The notes below the pieces were generated by a model. That model had not been told where the DNA came from. It saw only the letters and a program-made list of their open reading frames with translations, and made no database searches. A stretch of DNA of 64,000 nt from contig NZ_JAUFQI010000001.1 in assembly GCF_030409715.1 (NCBI RefSeq), positions 248,001 to 312,000 on the forward strand, in the 5' to 3' direction. The first letter of the stretch is position 1, and every line of letters begins with the position of its first letter. Origin of the DNA: Reinekea marina (GTDB taxonomy: Bacteria; Pseudomonadota; Gammaproteobacteria; Pseudomonadales; Natronospirillaceae). The position numbers were made by a program, and so were the translations under genes. Positions 47,526 to 56,087 of this stretch are shown piece by piece.

Positions 47526-48026
47526 ATGAATGACACAGCAATGAAACTATTTAACGCAATAATTATCGGCTTAACGATCTCTTTTTCAACCACAACTCAG
47601 GCCGACTTAGAACACGCCAAACAGTTAATGGAAGCGGATCAATTTACCAAGGCGTATCAAACTTTACTGCCATTTGCGCAAGCTGGAAATGCCGAAGCTG
47701 AAGAGTTAATCGGGGTCATGTATGCCATGGGCCTGGGAGTTGAGAAAGATGATATTCGCGCTTTTGAATGGTATTTACGTTCCGCTATGAAAGGCCACCC
47801 TGGAGCGCAATCAGGTATTGGTTGGTACTATGAAGTGGGTCGAGGTATCACAGAAGTTGACTTAGTAAGGGCTTATCTATGGTACGGTCTTTCTGCAATT
47901 GGTGGTGACCCTGATGCAGCGGTCAGCATAGAGGAGGTTGTAAAGAAAATGACACCCAATCAAATCAGCAAGGCTCGAGAATTAATTGAAGATTATCGAG
48001 GTCATTTGTATCCATTTAAAGATTAG
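47526..48026 (+). CDS. exported Sel1-repeat protein
   Basis: After a signal peptide (best from the ATG at 47541, MKLFNAIIIGLTISFSTTTQA), the 160-residue protein has two to three Sel1/TPR-like repeats: AEAEELIGVMYAMGLGVEKDDIRAFEWYLRSA, then a copy starting GAQSGIGWYYEVGRGI. These form helical solenoids that bind partners in the periplasm. No specific role can be given. Confidence 0.8.
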   Translation: MNDTAMKLFNAIIIGLTISFSTTTQADLEHAKQLMEADQFTKAYQTLLPFAQAGNAEAEELIGVMYAMGLGVEKDDIRAFEWYLRSAMKGHPGAQSGIGWYYEVGRGITEVDLVRAYLWYGLSAIGGDPDAAVSIEEVVKKMTPNQISKARELIEDYRGHLYPFKD

Positions 48027-48044
48027 TATCGCCATGGATTCACT

Positions 48045-48080
48045 ATAAAAAAGCGGCGATTCATAATTCGAATCGCCGCA
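48045..48080. terminator. bidirectional terminator between Sel1 gene and dctP
   Basis: Arms GCGGCGATTC (48053-48062) and GAATCGCCGC (48070-48079) form a perfect 10-bp stem with A-run on the left (T-run for the minus strand) serving dctP; it can also stop Sel1 transcripts. Confidence 0.85.
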
Positions 48081-48088
48081 GCTTTATC

Positions 48089-49165
48089 TTAATTTAAATC
48101 TTTCGCGTACTGCATAGCTACGGCTTTTTCAGCTTTGCTCGCTTCAGATACAAGTAATTCGTAATATTTCTTACCCGACTTCACATTTTCACTGAACCAA
48201 GTATAAACAGGGGCTGCCGCTTGTTTGAATTGTGCTTTTTCTTCAGGCGTTGGTACGTAAAGCGTCCCGCCAGCTTTGGCGAAATCTTGATAAGCTTGAA
48301 TCGACTTTCGCTTAGGTGAGGCAAACGTCGCTTGCTGAAGTGCACTGAAACCATCGACCATAACGCGACGTAGTTCTTCAGGCATATCTAAAAATACTTC
48401 ATTATTCATGAACCATAATGCAGACATGTAAGCGTGACCATCTAAGGTTACATACTTAAGACCGGCTTCAGGAAATTTCATTCCCATTATATCGGTAATT
48501 CCGTTTTTAGAACCTTCAACAACACCGGTTTGGAACGAGGTATATAGCTCAGGCCAAGGGATTGGTGTAGGGCTAGCGCCTAACGCTTTAACTAATTCTT
48601 GTGGTAGGTCGGCCACTACGGTACGAATTTTTAAGCCTTCCATATCTTCAGGCGATTTGACCGTACGCTTGGTATTAGCAAAGTTGCGCCAGCCACCAGT
48701 ATTACCAATGGTCATTAAACGAATGCTGTCATTCGAATCAGCCAAAATGTCTTTGCGCATTTCACGAACGAAATCTCCAGAAAGAACCGCTTCGGCAATG
48801 CGGTCATCACGCAATAAGTAGGGTAGGTCGAGTACCTGAACATAAGGGAACATGTTCGCGGTACCGCCACTGGTCGAAATATAAATATCAACCGAGCCAT
48901 CTTCTAGCGCTTGCAAACACTCCGTACCGTTTGCACATAGTTGAGTACCAATAAATAGATCGACACTGATCTTGCCGTTAGAGTGAGCTTCTACGAAATC
49001 TTTGAACACAACTAAGCCATCGTAGTCTTCATCATTTTCGTTAGAGTTTGCTACTGCACGCAGTTTAAAATCGGCAGCTTGCGCTACGCCAATAGAAAAA
49101 GTAAGCGCTGCAGCTGCAAGGCCGCCAACGATTCTTTTTGTGAAGTGTTTTGTTTCTACCGTCAT
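48089..49165 (-). CDS. dctP: TRAP transporter solute-binding protein DctP
   Basis: The 358-residue periplasmic protein has a signal peptide ending GVAQA and a DctP-type fold (ALEDGSVDIYISTSGG, WRNFANTKRTVKSPEDMEGLKIR, LYTSFQTGVVEGSKNG). It captures an acidic solute for the DctQM permease. It is the last gene of the order dctQ, dctM, dctP, 101 bp after dctM. Upstream of its ATG is an AAYAAYAAY-type sequence (49178-49189 on the minus strand) before GAGGG. The solute is probably a sugar acid or related compound judging by the GntR and oxidoreductase neighbours. Confidence 0.92.
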   Translation of the reverse strand: MTVETKHFTKRIVGGLAAAALTFSIGVAQAADFKLRAVANSNENDEDYDGLVVFKDFVEAHSNGKISVDLFIGTQLCANGTECLQALEDGSVDIYISTSGGTANMFPYVQVLDLPYLLRDDRIAEAVLSGDFVREMRKDILADSNDSIRLMTIGNTGGWRNFANTKRTVKSPEDMEGLKIRTVVADLPQELVKALGASPTPIPWPELYTSFQTGVVEGSKNGITDIMGMKFPEAGLKYVTLDGHAYMSALWFMNNEVFLDMPEELRRVMVDGFSALQQATFASPKRKSIQAYQDFAKAGGTLYVPTPEEKAQFKQAAAPVYTWFSENVKSGKKYYELLVSEASKAEKAVAMQYAKDLN

Positions 49166-49266
49166 TGAGTAACCCTCATTATTATTGTTTATATTTTCCG
49201 ATTTAAGGAACCGGTCGACCGTTAAAACCTGATATCAGCTCTATGCCCGATTAGGCTTTAATTCTC

Positions 49267-50553
49267 TTACGCAAGCCCCAGCCAACGAGGAATCGTCATC
49301 GATACCGCTGGGAAGAATGTAATTAAAAAAATCACTGCAATTTCAACCGCTAAAAACGGCAATATGGCCTTGGCAATGGATTCCACCTTTTCACCGGAGA
49401 CACTCGACGCCACAAACAACACCAAGCCCATGGGAGGCGTTGCTAAGCCAACGGTTAAGTTAACACTCATGATGATTGCAAAATGCACAGGGTCTATACC
49501 CAATTGAATAAAGATGGGCGCTAATATTGGCCCTAGAATAATGATGGCTGGTCCTGCGTCTAAAAACATTCCCACAACGAACAGCAATAAATTGATGGCT
49601 AATAATAGAATCAACGGATTATCGCTGATCGCCAAAACCCAACCTGCAAGATCTTCTGCGGCATGAGATAAGCTCACTACCGTTTTAAAAGCAATGGCGG
49701 AGCCGACGATGAGCAATACCACCGAAGACGCCATGGCCGATTTTGTGAAAATAGCCGGTAAGTCAGAAAGCTTTACGGTTTTTAAAACCCAGATACTTAG
49801 AAACAGTGCATAGCCAACGGCAATGGCAGAAGCCTCTGTTGGCGTAAAGACACCAAATATAATTCCGCCTAAAATTATTACGGGTGTCAGTAAGGGTAAA
49901 ATAGCCAACTTAGTGGCGGAGCCACGTTCGGACCAAGTGGCTTTTTTGGCAGCAATTGGAAAATCGTGCTTTTTAGCCAATAGAGCGGTGACACCCATTA
50001 ACGCTAAGCCGACTAAAATGCCGGGCACTATGCCTGCGGCAAACAACGCTGCAACAGAGACTTCCATCGTGTAAGCGTAAATAATCATAATGCCTGAAGG
50101 CGGAATGATGGGGCCTATTACTGAACTGGCCGCGGTAATCGCGGCGGCAAAACGCCGAGAGTAGCCATTTTTTTCCATGGCAGGAATCAACATGGATCCT
50201 AACGCCGACGTATCCGCAACTGCAGAACCACTCAGGCCTGCAAACAGCATACTGGACATAATGTTAACGTGCGCCAAGCCACCTCTAACATGGCCAATAA
50301 ACACTTGCGAAAAGTTAACAAGGCGCAAAGTAATACCGCCTCGATTCATCACTTCACCAGCGAGCATAAAAAACGGAATGGCCATTAACGGGAATGAGTC
50401 AATGCCGTTATAAATATTGCGAAAGAGCAAAGGAATGTCACGCGACATATCAGACAGAATTAGCATTAAGCCTGGCGCGAATAATGTAGCGAAAAAAACC
50501 GGTAAGCCAATTAAAATAAGTATCAGAAACAGAGGTAAAAAAAGCACTAACAT
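49267..50553 (-). CDS. dctM: TRAP transporter large permease DctM
   Basis: A 428-residue DctM with about twelve membrane segments. Family motifs are FPLMAIPFFMLAGEVMNRGGIT, GGLAHVNIMSSMLFAGLSGSAVADTSALG, AASSVIGPIIPPSGIMIIY and FTPTEASAIAVGYAL. It is the sodium-driven channel subunit. dctQ precedes it with a 3-bp gap. Confidence 0.95.
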   Translation of the reverse strand: MLVLFLPLFLILILIGLPVFFATLFAPGLMLILSDMSRDIPLLFRNIYNGIDSFPLMAIPFFMLAGEVMNRGGITLRLVNFSQVFIGHVRGGLAHVNIMSSMLFAGLSGSAVADTSALGSMLIPAMEKNGYSRRFAAAITAASSVIGPIIPPSGIMIIYAYTMEVSVAALFAAGIVPGILVGLALMGVTALLAKKHDFPIAAKKATWSERGSATKLAILPLLTPVIILGGIIFGVFTPTEASAIAVGYALFLSIWVLKTVKLSDLPAIFTKSAMASSVVLLIVGSAIAFKTVVSLSHAAEDLAGWVLAISDNPLILLLAINLLLFVVGMFLDAGPAIIILGPILAPIFIQLGIDPVHFAIIMSVNLTVGLATPPMGLVLFVASSVSGEKVESIAKAILPFLAVEIAVIFLITFFPAVSMTIPRWLGLA

Positions 50554-50556
50554 AGA

Positions 50557-51087
50557 CTATTCCCCAGACATCGTTACTTGGGTGGGCGCGTGTTTAATGC
50601 CCAGCAAATTTTTTAACACCATTTCGATATTGACTAACAGCATGGTGCCAAAGCACACCGGCATCGCGAGGTATATCCAAGCGCGCGGCAATTTGAACGA
50701 TGCTGCACGGGTTCGAAAGCCACGATCAAAAAACTCAAGACCTAAAAAGAACAACTTATAGAGAACGACGCCGGCTATAAGTAGAAGCATCAATTGAAGC
50801 CAGCGACTCAGCGCGGCTGGTAAGGCATCGGGTAACATGTTGATCGCAACAAAGGCTTGGTTTCGGTAGGCTTGTGAAGCAACTAACGCCATCATCCAAA
50901 TCATTAAGGCACGCGCCACTTCTTCTGGCCAAGGCAGCGCATTATTAAAGACGTACCGCAACACTACTTGCATTAAAATGGTGATCACCATTAAAGCCAC
51001 GCATACCCAAGCCACTTGAGCACCGATGCGCATTATGAGGGTGTTTAACCCTTCTAACAGAGAAACAAACTGATTGATGGCTTTCAT
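50557..51087 (-). CDS. dctQ: TRAP transporter small permease DctQ
   Basis: The small membrane subunit has four hydrophobic segments and the DctQ hallmark RYVFNNALPWPEEVARALMIWMM. I take the ATG at 51087 (176 residues), with GGAGGG eight bases upstream; the frame also opens at an ATG at 51126 (189 residues). It leads the dctQ-dctM-dctP operon. The 300-bp promoter region holds a perfect palindrome and the shared promoter element described separately. Confidence 0.9.
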   Translation of the reverse strand: MKAINQFVSLLEGLNTLIMRIGAQVAWVCVALMVITILMQVVLRYVFNNALPWPEEVARALMIWMMALVASQAYRNQAFVAINMLPDALPAALSRWLQLMLLLIAGVVLYKLFFLGLEFFDRGFRTRAASFKLPRAWIYLAMPVCFGTMLLVNIEMVLKNLLGIKHAPTQVTMSGE

Positions 51088-51204
51088 TAAGCCCTCCATC
51101 GTCGACTGACGTACTTCATAGGTCATCCATTATTGTTTTTATTGTTCTCCATTCGCTCTAGTGGCAAATGGTAGTTTTGCTTTTAACACGAACACTTTTA
51201 TCTT

Positions 51205-51224
51205 TTTTGAAAACGATTTCAAAA
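51205..51224 (-). promoter_or_regulatory. 20-bp palindrome upstream of dctQ
   Basis: TTTTGAAA, ACGA, TTTCAAAA: perfect 8-bp arms about 118 bp from the dctQ start. It is a candidate operator for the adjacent GntR regulator or a LacI-type protein. Confidence 0.6.
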
Positions 51225-51330
51225 CTTAAGGGTAAGCTTATCAGTCTATAAAAATAAATAAACAGAAAAGCATTTCATTTACTATTCATTCATATTTCGC
51301 TTGCTAGAACACCCTAGCAATGTATGATAC

Positions 51331-51356
51331 TGATGTAAATCAATAATGAATGAATT
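51331..51356 (+). promoter_or_regulatory. promoter element 2, shared with the dioxygenase locus
   Basis: TGATGTAAATCAATAATGAATGAATT-like element, 25 of 26 bases identical to 44070-44095. It lies about 75 bp before the gntR start and in the divergent promoter of dctQ. The first base of the FNR-like palindrome is C here (CTGAT). Confidence 0.6.
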
Positions 51357-51431
51357 TTTCAAAAAATAATTTGATTTAGAAAATGTGATAGGCTGGCGAT
51401 CTTTTTGATATCTAGTGGAGCTCCATGCGCG

Positions 51432-52175
51432 ATGACTGACGATCAACACCCTAAGTCTGATGATTTTGCGGCCCGATCTGGCAAAAACCGCCCGAAATAC
51501 GTTCAAGTCAGTGATTTATTGATTCGTGAAATTAAAGCGGGTCATTGGCGTGAAGGTGAGCGATTACCGGTAGAAGCAGAATTGGCCGTTGAGTTAAAAG
51601 TAGCCGTTGGTACTTTGCGAAAAGCACTGACTCTGCTCGAAAGCGAAGGGTTGTTAGAGCGTAGGCAAGGCTCAGGCACTTATGTAAAAAAGCCGCCAAA
51701 AGAAGCTGCATATCAGCTGTTTAGGCTTGAACTGTTGCAAGGTGGCGGTACTCCGCATGCAAAAACCTTAGCCGTAAGAAAAGAAAAAAATTCTGAGGTT
51801 GCCAGAGTATTTGGTGTTTCTAGCTCCACTCTGTTTTGGCGCATAGAGCGAAAGCGATTTCTCAATGAAACGCCCATCGCGGCCGAAGAGATGTGGATTC
51901 GTGGATCACACGCTAAACAGTTGACGGCTGAAGAATTAGATGAATCGCTGTATCGCCATTATCGTGAACATTTTGGCTTTTGGATCAGTCATGTTGAGGA
52001 TCGTATTCGACTCGATTTTTGCACACCTTGGTCGGCTGACATTCTTAATAAAGAATCGGGCGCGCCCTTAGGGTGGATCGAGAGAATTAGTTGGTCTAGC
52101 CAAGACTCGGTAGAAGAGTATTCTCGCACTTGGTTTGATCCTGACGTTTGTCATTATGTATCGCGGATGGCCTAA
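51432..52175 (+). CDS. GntR-family regulator with UTRA domain (HutC type)
   Basis: From the ATG at 51432 (247 residues; a TTG at 51405 also opens the frame) residues about 20-90 form a GntR winged helix (YVQVSDLLIREIKAGHWREGERLPVEAELAVELKVAVGTLRKAL) and the rest a UTRA ligand domain with FWRIERKRFLNETPIAAEEMW and a C-terminal HVEDRIRLDF. It is divergent from the TRAP operon and precedes the oxidoreductase gene, so it probably represses both until the transported solute binds. Confidence 0.88.
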   Translation: MTDDQHPKSDDFAARSGKNRPKYVQVSDLLIREIKAGHWREGERLPVEAELAVELKVAVGTLRKALTLLESEGLLERRQGSGTYVKKPPKEAAYQLFRLELLQGGGTPHAKTLAVRKEKNSEVARVFGVSSSTLFWRIERKRFLNETPIAAEEMWIRGSHAKQLTAEELDESLYRHYREHFGFWISHVEDRIRLDFCTPWSADILNKESGAPLGWIERISWSSQDSVEEYSRTWFDPDVCHYVSRMA

Positions 52176-52227
52176 GCACATTTTCTGTTAGCACTCATTT
52201 TAATAATAACAACTAGCAGGAATCTCT

Positions 52228-53340
52228 ATGACCCTAAGATATGGAATCATTGGCTGCGGAATGATGGGCCAAGAACACATTCGCAATATTCTGTTGCTGC
52301 CAGACGCGGCAATCCATGCCATTGTCGAGCCCGATACTCACATGCAATTATCTATTAAAACGCTACTGCCAACGGTAGAGTTTGAATCGACAATAAATTC
52401 CCTTCTTAAACGAAAAGACCTGGATGCTTTGCTAATCGCCAGCCCCAATTTCATGCACGCGGAACAGTTGTTGGAGATCTTCCAAAAATCCGATCTGCCT
52501 ATTCTGGTAGAGAAGCCACTGGTCACACGTACTGAAGATATCGAAAAAATAAAGCAAGCTGCCGCCGCACACCCGGCACCGGTTTGGGTTGCTATGGAAT
52601 ATCGCTACATGCCACCTGTCGCAGCCTTGCTAACAGAAATTAAAAAACAAACCCACGGCCACACTAAACAATTCAGTATTCGCGAGCATCGCTTCCCATT
52701 TTTAGAAAAAGTTAATGATTGGAATCGATTTAACGAGAATACTGGCGGCACTTTGGTTGAAAAATGTTGTCACTTCTTTGATTTAATGCGCTTACAAGCC
52801 AACAGTGAAGCTGTTCGAGTTTTCGCCTCGGGCGGGCAGGACGTTAACCATATTGAAGAACGATACGATGGTAAGCAGCCCGATATTCTAGACAATGCTT
52901 TTGTTATTGTTGATTTCGCCAATGGTCAGAGAGCGCTACTAGAACTCAGTATGTTTGCCGAAGGATCAGAATACCAAGAAGAGCTTTGTGTAGTTGGTGA
53001 AAAGGCAAAAATAGAAGCCAAAGTGCCAGGTCCTGGCCGTTTTTGGAACACCAATTTAGGGCCGGCTCCTTTGCCGAAACTCATTGTTAGCCCACGAAAT
53101 CCGACCGGTCCAATAGAAACACCGATTCCTGTAGACCCCAATTTGCTAGCCGCAGGTGATCACAATGGTTCTACTTACTATCAGCATTTAGGCTTTTATA
53201 ACGCCATAACGGAAGGCGCAGATGTTGAAGTAACTGTAGAGGATGGACTGAAAGCCGTCGTATTAGGCTTAGCAGCGCAGGAATCCATTAAAACAGGCCA
53301 AGCCATGCGGATTTCAAACAACGGGCTTCAATTCAGCTAA
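52228..53340 (+). CDS. Gfo/Idh/MocA-family oxidoreductase
   Basis: The 370-residue enzyme has an N-terminal Rossmann domain (GIIGCGMMGQEHIRN, then the ASPNFMH strand and PILVEKPLVT, whose EKP is the family signature) and a C-terminal substrate domain beginning GTLVEKCCHFFDLMRL. Members oxidise sugars, inositols or related compounds with NAD(P). A leader with AATAATAACAAC precedes AGCAGGA and the ATG. It is downstream of gntR, suggesting a role in using the TRAP substrate. Confidence 0.9.
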   Translation: MTLRYGIIGCGMMGQEHIRNILLLPDAAIHAIVEPDTHMQLSIKTLLPTVEFESTINSLLKRKDLDALLIASPNFMHAEQLLEIFQKSDLPILVEKPLVTRTEDIEKIKQAAAAHPAPVWVAMEYRYMPPVAALLTEIKKQTHGHTKQFSIREHRFPFLEKVNDWNRFNENTGGTLVEKCCHFFDLMRLQANSEAVRVFASGGQDVNHIEERYDGKQPDILDNAFVIVDFANGQRALLELSMFAEGSEYQEELCVVGEKAKIEAKVPGPGRFWNTNLGPAPLPKLIVSPRNPTGPIETPIPVDPNLLAAGDHNGSTYYQHLGFYNAITEGADVEVTVEDGLKAVVLGLAAQESIKTGQAMRISNNGLQFS

Positions 53341-53361
53341 GAAAAAACCCGAATACTTGTA

Positions 53362-53394
53362 CTTGCCCAACAGCGTTTAGCCGTATTGGGCAAG
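53362..53394. terminator. stem-loop between convergent genes
   Basis: Perfect 9-bp arms CTTGCCCAA and TTGGGCAAG (53362-53370 and 53386-53394) separate the oxidoreductase from the convergent kinase. On the minus strand a T-run follows after the stem, 13 bp away, so it may serve both genes. Confidence 0.6.
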
Positions 53395-53397
53395 CCA

Positions 53398-54321
53398 TTA
53401 TTGAACGTCTACTCTCGCCATTAATTGTTGAACCTGTTCGAGCGTTCCTAAGCCAGTGCCTTCGATGCTGGCTGTTGCCGCTCCGCAGGCGATCCCTTTT
53501 TTAAGCGCTATGGGTAATGCGTCGCCTTGGAATAAGCCCCAGACCATGCCAGCAACCAATGAATCACCCGCGCCGACAGGGTTCTTTTCAACAATATTTG
53601 GCGATTTAACAATATTTAAAGACGAACCATCAAAGCAGCAAGCGCCGTCTTTACCTAATGAAATGACCACCTTTTCTGGTCCTAGCTGAATCAGTTTTTG
53701 GCTGATTTCTTTTAAACTAAGCCCATGCCCTTTTGATAACCCAAGAAGCTCTTCGGCTTCTTCTAAGTTAGGCTTGATTAAAGTTGGTTGTGCACTGCAG
53801 GCTAATTTAAACGCCTCGCCACTGCTGTCTAGAAAAACTTGTGCGCCTTTTTGCTTTAACAGGCGTATTAATTCTGCATACACAGTTAAAGGTACGCCTG
53901 GCGGCACACTGCCCGCTAATATCCACCAATCACCCGGTAGCGCTAGTCGGCTCACTTTTTCATAAAGACTGGCCACTTCAAATGCGGAAATTTCTGGACC
54001 AGGATCATTCACTTTATAATGATCAGAACTGCCTTCACGAACAAAGCTGACATTGGTTCGAGACTCACCTGTTATATCGCAAAAGTTCGTTTCTATTTTT
54101 TGTCGTTTTAACGCCGCTTCCAAACGCGCACCCGAGTGCCCACCAATAAACCCAACCGCGGTGCTGACCATGTCTAATTGAGCCAACATACGCGAGACAT
54201 TAAAGCCTTTCCCACCCGCATCCATGCGGCACGAAGACGCACGGGTGACACTGTTTAAATCGAACGATTTAACCTGATACTCAATGTCTACGGCTGGGTT
54301 TAACGTGAGCGTATATATCAT
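53398..54321 (-). CDS. PfkB-family sugar-phosphate kinase (1-phosphofructokinase type)
   Basis: The 307-residue PfkB kinase begins MIYTLTLNPAVDIEY and has the N-terminal GGKGFNVSRML and C-terminal GAGDSLVAGMVWG with the catalytic Asp. This form is usual for 1-phosphofructokinase and tagatose-6-phosphate kinase. It is last of a PTS operon and its start overlaps the stop of the dehydrogenase gene by a base. The most likely role is phosphorylating the ketose phosphate made by that dehydrogenase. Confidence 0.9.
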   Translation of the reverse strand: MIYTLTLNPAVDIEYQVKSFDLNSVTRASSCRMDAGGKGFNVSRMLAQLDMVSTAVGFIGGHSGARLEAALKRQKIETNFCDITGESRTNVSFVREGSSDHYKVNDPGPEISAFEVASLYEKVSRLALPGDWWILAGSVPPGVPLTVYAELIRLLKQKGAQVFLDSSGEAFKLACSAQPTLIKPNLEEAEELLGLSKGHGLSLKEISQKLIQLGPEKVVISLGKDGACCFDGSSLNIVKSPNIVEKNPVGAGDSLVAGMVWGLFQGDALPIALKKGIACGAATASIEGTGLGTLEQVQQLMARVDVQ

Positions 54322-56060
54322 TATTTCACCTCTAGAAACTCAGCGAATAAGGCTTCTTCGGCTGCAACTGTCCAGATGTTTCCTGGCGCGAGCGCCTTTG
54401 CAACGTTTGGTAGTTTTTCAGCAAGTTCATCAAGGCCCATTAGCGGTAAATCTAATAGCTGAGGAAATATCAAAATTTTGCCAGGATATTCGCTGGCGAT
54501 CATGGCTTCAATGCCATCACGGGCCACTTTCATTCCGCCTATCGCGGCAACACAAACCGCCGGAGCGATGTTACCGGCTACGGCGTTATCCATCACAACG
54601 GTTTGATCATCAATGGTTAAACCAGAAGTACCCGTAAATTGTGCATTGTTCAGATAGACATTGCTCAGGTCGACCGGCGCTAAGGTGCCATTAGGAACCC
54701 CCGCGAACAATACCAACATACCATTTTCATTCATGAAGGTTGCTGAATCGGCCATGATGCCACCATTTGGTACACACACGACAACATCATCAGCACCCTT
54801 TTGATCGGTATGCTGCATTACAAAATCATGCAAGCTGGTGTCATTACCCACAGGGTTGTAAGTAAGCAAGGTACAGCCGTTAGCTTTCGTTAGTGGCGCA
54901 AAGCGAGATTCAATTTCAGTCAAGCGCTGATCATTAATATCGGTTACAACAACTAGTTTAGGTCCATTTTCTTTTTCTATTGCGCGCTGAACGTGCATTT
55001 GGCCCATGGGGCCACCTGCGCCTACAAATACGGCTGAACCTTCGTTGCTTAAATCGCAGCGATTTCTGGCTTCGCCATAGGCGGTCGAAATATCACTTTC
55101 TTGTGTTCCGAAGAACGCTATATAATCATAGTGCAAACGACCTACATCGGCGTCGACTAAACCGTCTAAAGGCCTGTTTGCTGCTAAGGTCATAGTGCCT
55201 CGACGAGCGATATGCTTTGCCACTTCAGTTACTTTTTTCGCTGAAGTCGTCTGAATAAGCACAATGTCATCAAAGCCAACACCTTGCGTCAGTTCATCTG
55301 ATAGTGCCTTTACATTATTGAAATCGACATCATCCCGGACTACAACGTCTGTACCACTAAGAGCATTCACTAACTGAGCAATGCTTTGCGGTACGTTGGT
55401 TAAGACGATCGTTTTGGGAGCATCTAACCCTTTAGTGAATTGATATTCGCCGTTGTCACCAGGCTCGCCCACAATCCACATGATGCCATCTTGTTTTGGC
55501 TCTAAACGGCGACGCTGAGTGTATGAAGCCCAGACACAACCCCATGGTTCGAGCAACGCCGACTCTGCAAAACCCATTTGATCTGAAACCCTCAGCAAAC
55601 ATGCGCCGGTATCTGTTTCAAGCACTTCAGGCCCAATGATTTGATATTGAGTTAAACCGCCCGGAACTGTGTAGCCATAAGCTGTGCTCTTGCCGTTTTG
55701 GTAAATATCCGGTTGCACGGCATAGCGTTCACCCGTTTTATAGTCTGCTGCTAAATTTTTGCCCGCTTTAACAATCGTAACCGTTGCTTCATGCCCTAAA
55801 CGAGTAGGTTCCACACTGAGGTCTCGGTTATACAGTTTCGGGTGAGCGCTGCCTTGATTGATCACTTTCACGTCAGAAAAGCACAACCCTACGGCATCGA
55901 TGCGCACCAGCAATTCATTATCGCCAGGCTCTTCCACCGGGAAGGCTTCGGCTTGGTCGTTTTTGCCAATATTAGAAACGCCTTCGCCGTAGAGGTTCCA
56001 AGCCAAAGTGACCTCTGGAATCGGGTTTACTAATGATTTGTAGTCTTTATATGTGGACAT
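54321..56060 (-). CDS. 579-residue MDR-type dehydrogenase, possible sugar-alcohol-phosphate dehydrogenase
   Basis: The N-terminal alcohol-dehydrogenase domain carries ELLVRIDAVGLCFSDVK and the GHEA motif, with CFSD-Cys and GHE His/Glu as likely catalytic zinc ligands; the usual four-Cys structural zinc loop is missing. Two Rossmann-like stretches follow: an atypical one (DGIMWIVGEPGDNGEYQF, about residues 200-340) and a canonical one with VGAGGPMGQMHV (about 345-500). The GAGGPMG motif resembles sorbitol/sorbose-phosphate reductases. Its place between mannitol-type PTS and a PfkB kinase suggests oxidation of a hexitol phosphate, replacing MtlD. That role is inference. Confidence 0.8.
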   Translation of the reverse strand: MSTYKDYKSLVNPIPEVTLAWNLYGEGVSNIGKNDQAEAFPVEEPGDNELLVRIDAVGLCFSDVKVINQGSAHPKLYNRDLSVEPTRLGHEATVTIVKAGKNLAADYKTGERYAVQPDIYQNGKSTAYGYTVPGGLTQYQIIGPEVLETDTGACLLRVSDQMGFAESALLEPWGCVWASYTQRRRLEPKQDGIMWIVGEPGDNGEYQFTKGLDAPKTIVLTNVPQSIAQLVNALSGTDVVVRDDVDFNNVKALSDELTQGVGFDDIVLIQTTSAKKVTEVAKHIARRGTMTLAANRPLDGLVDADVGRLHYDYIAFFGTQESDISTAYGEARNRCDLSNEGSAVFVGAGGPMGQMHVQRAIEKENGPKLVVVTDINDQRLTEIESRFAPLTKANGCTLLTYNPVGNDTSLHDFVMQHTDQKGADDVVVCVPNGGIMADSATFMNENGMLVLFAGVPNGTLAPVDLSNVYLNNAQFTGTSGLTIDDQTVVMDNAVAGNIAPAVCVAAIGGMKVARDGIEAMIASEYPGKILIFPQLLDLPLMGLDELAEKLPNVAKALAPGNIWTVAAEEALFAEFLEVK

Positions 56061-56087
56061 ATTAAGCTCCTAAATAATGTTCGTTAG

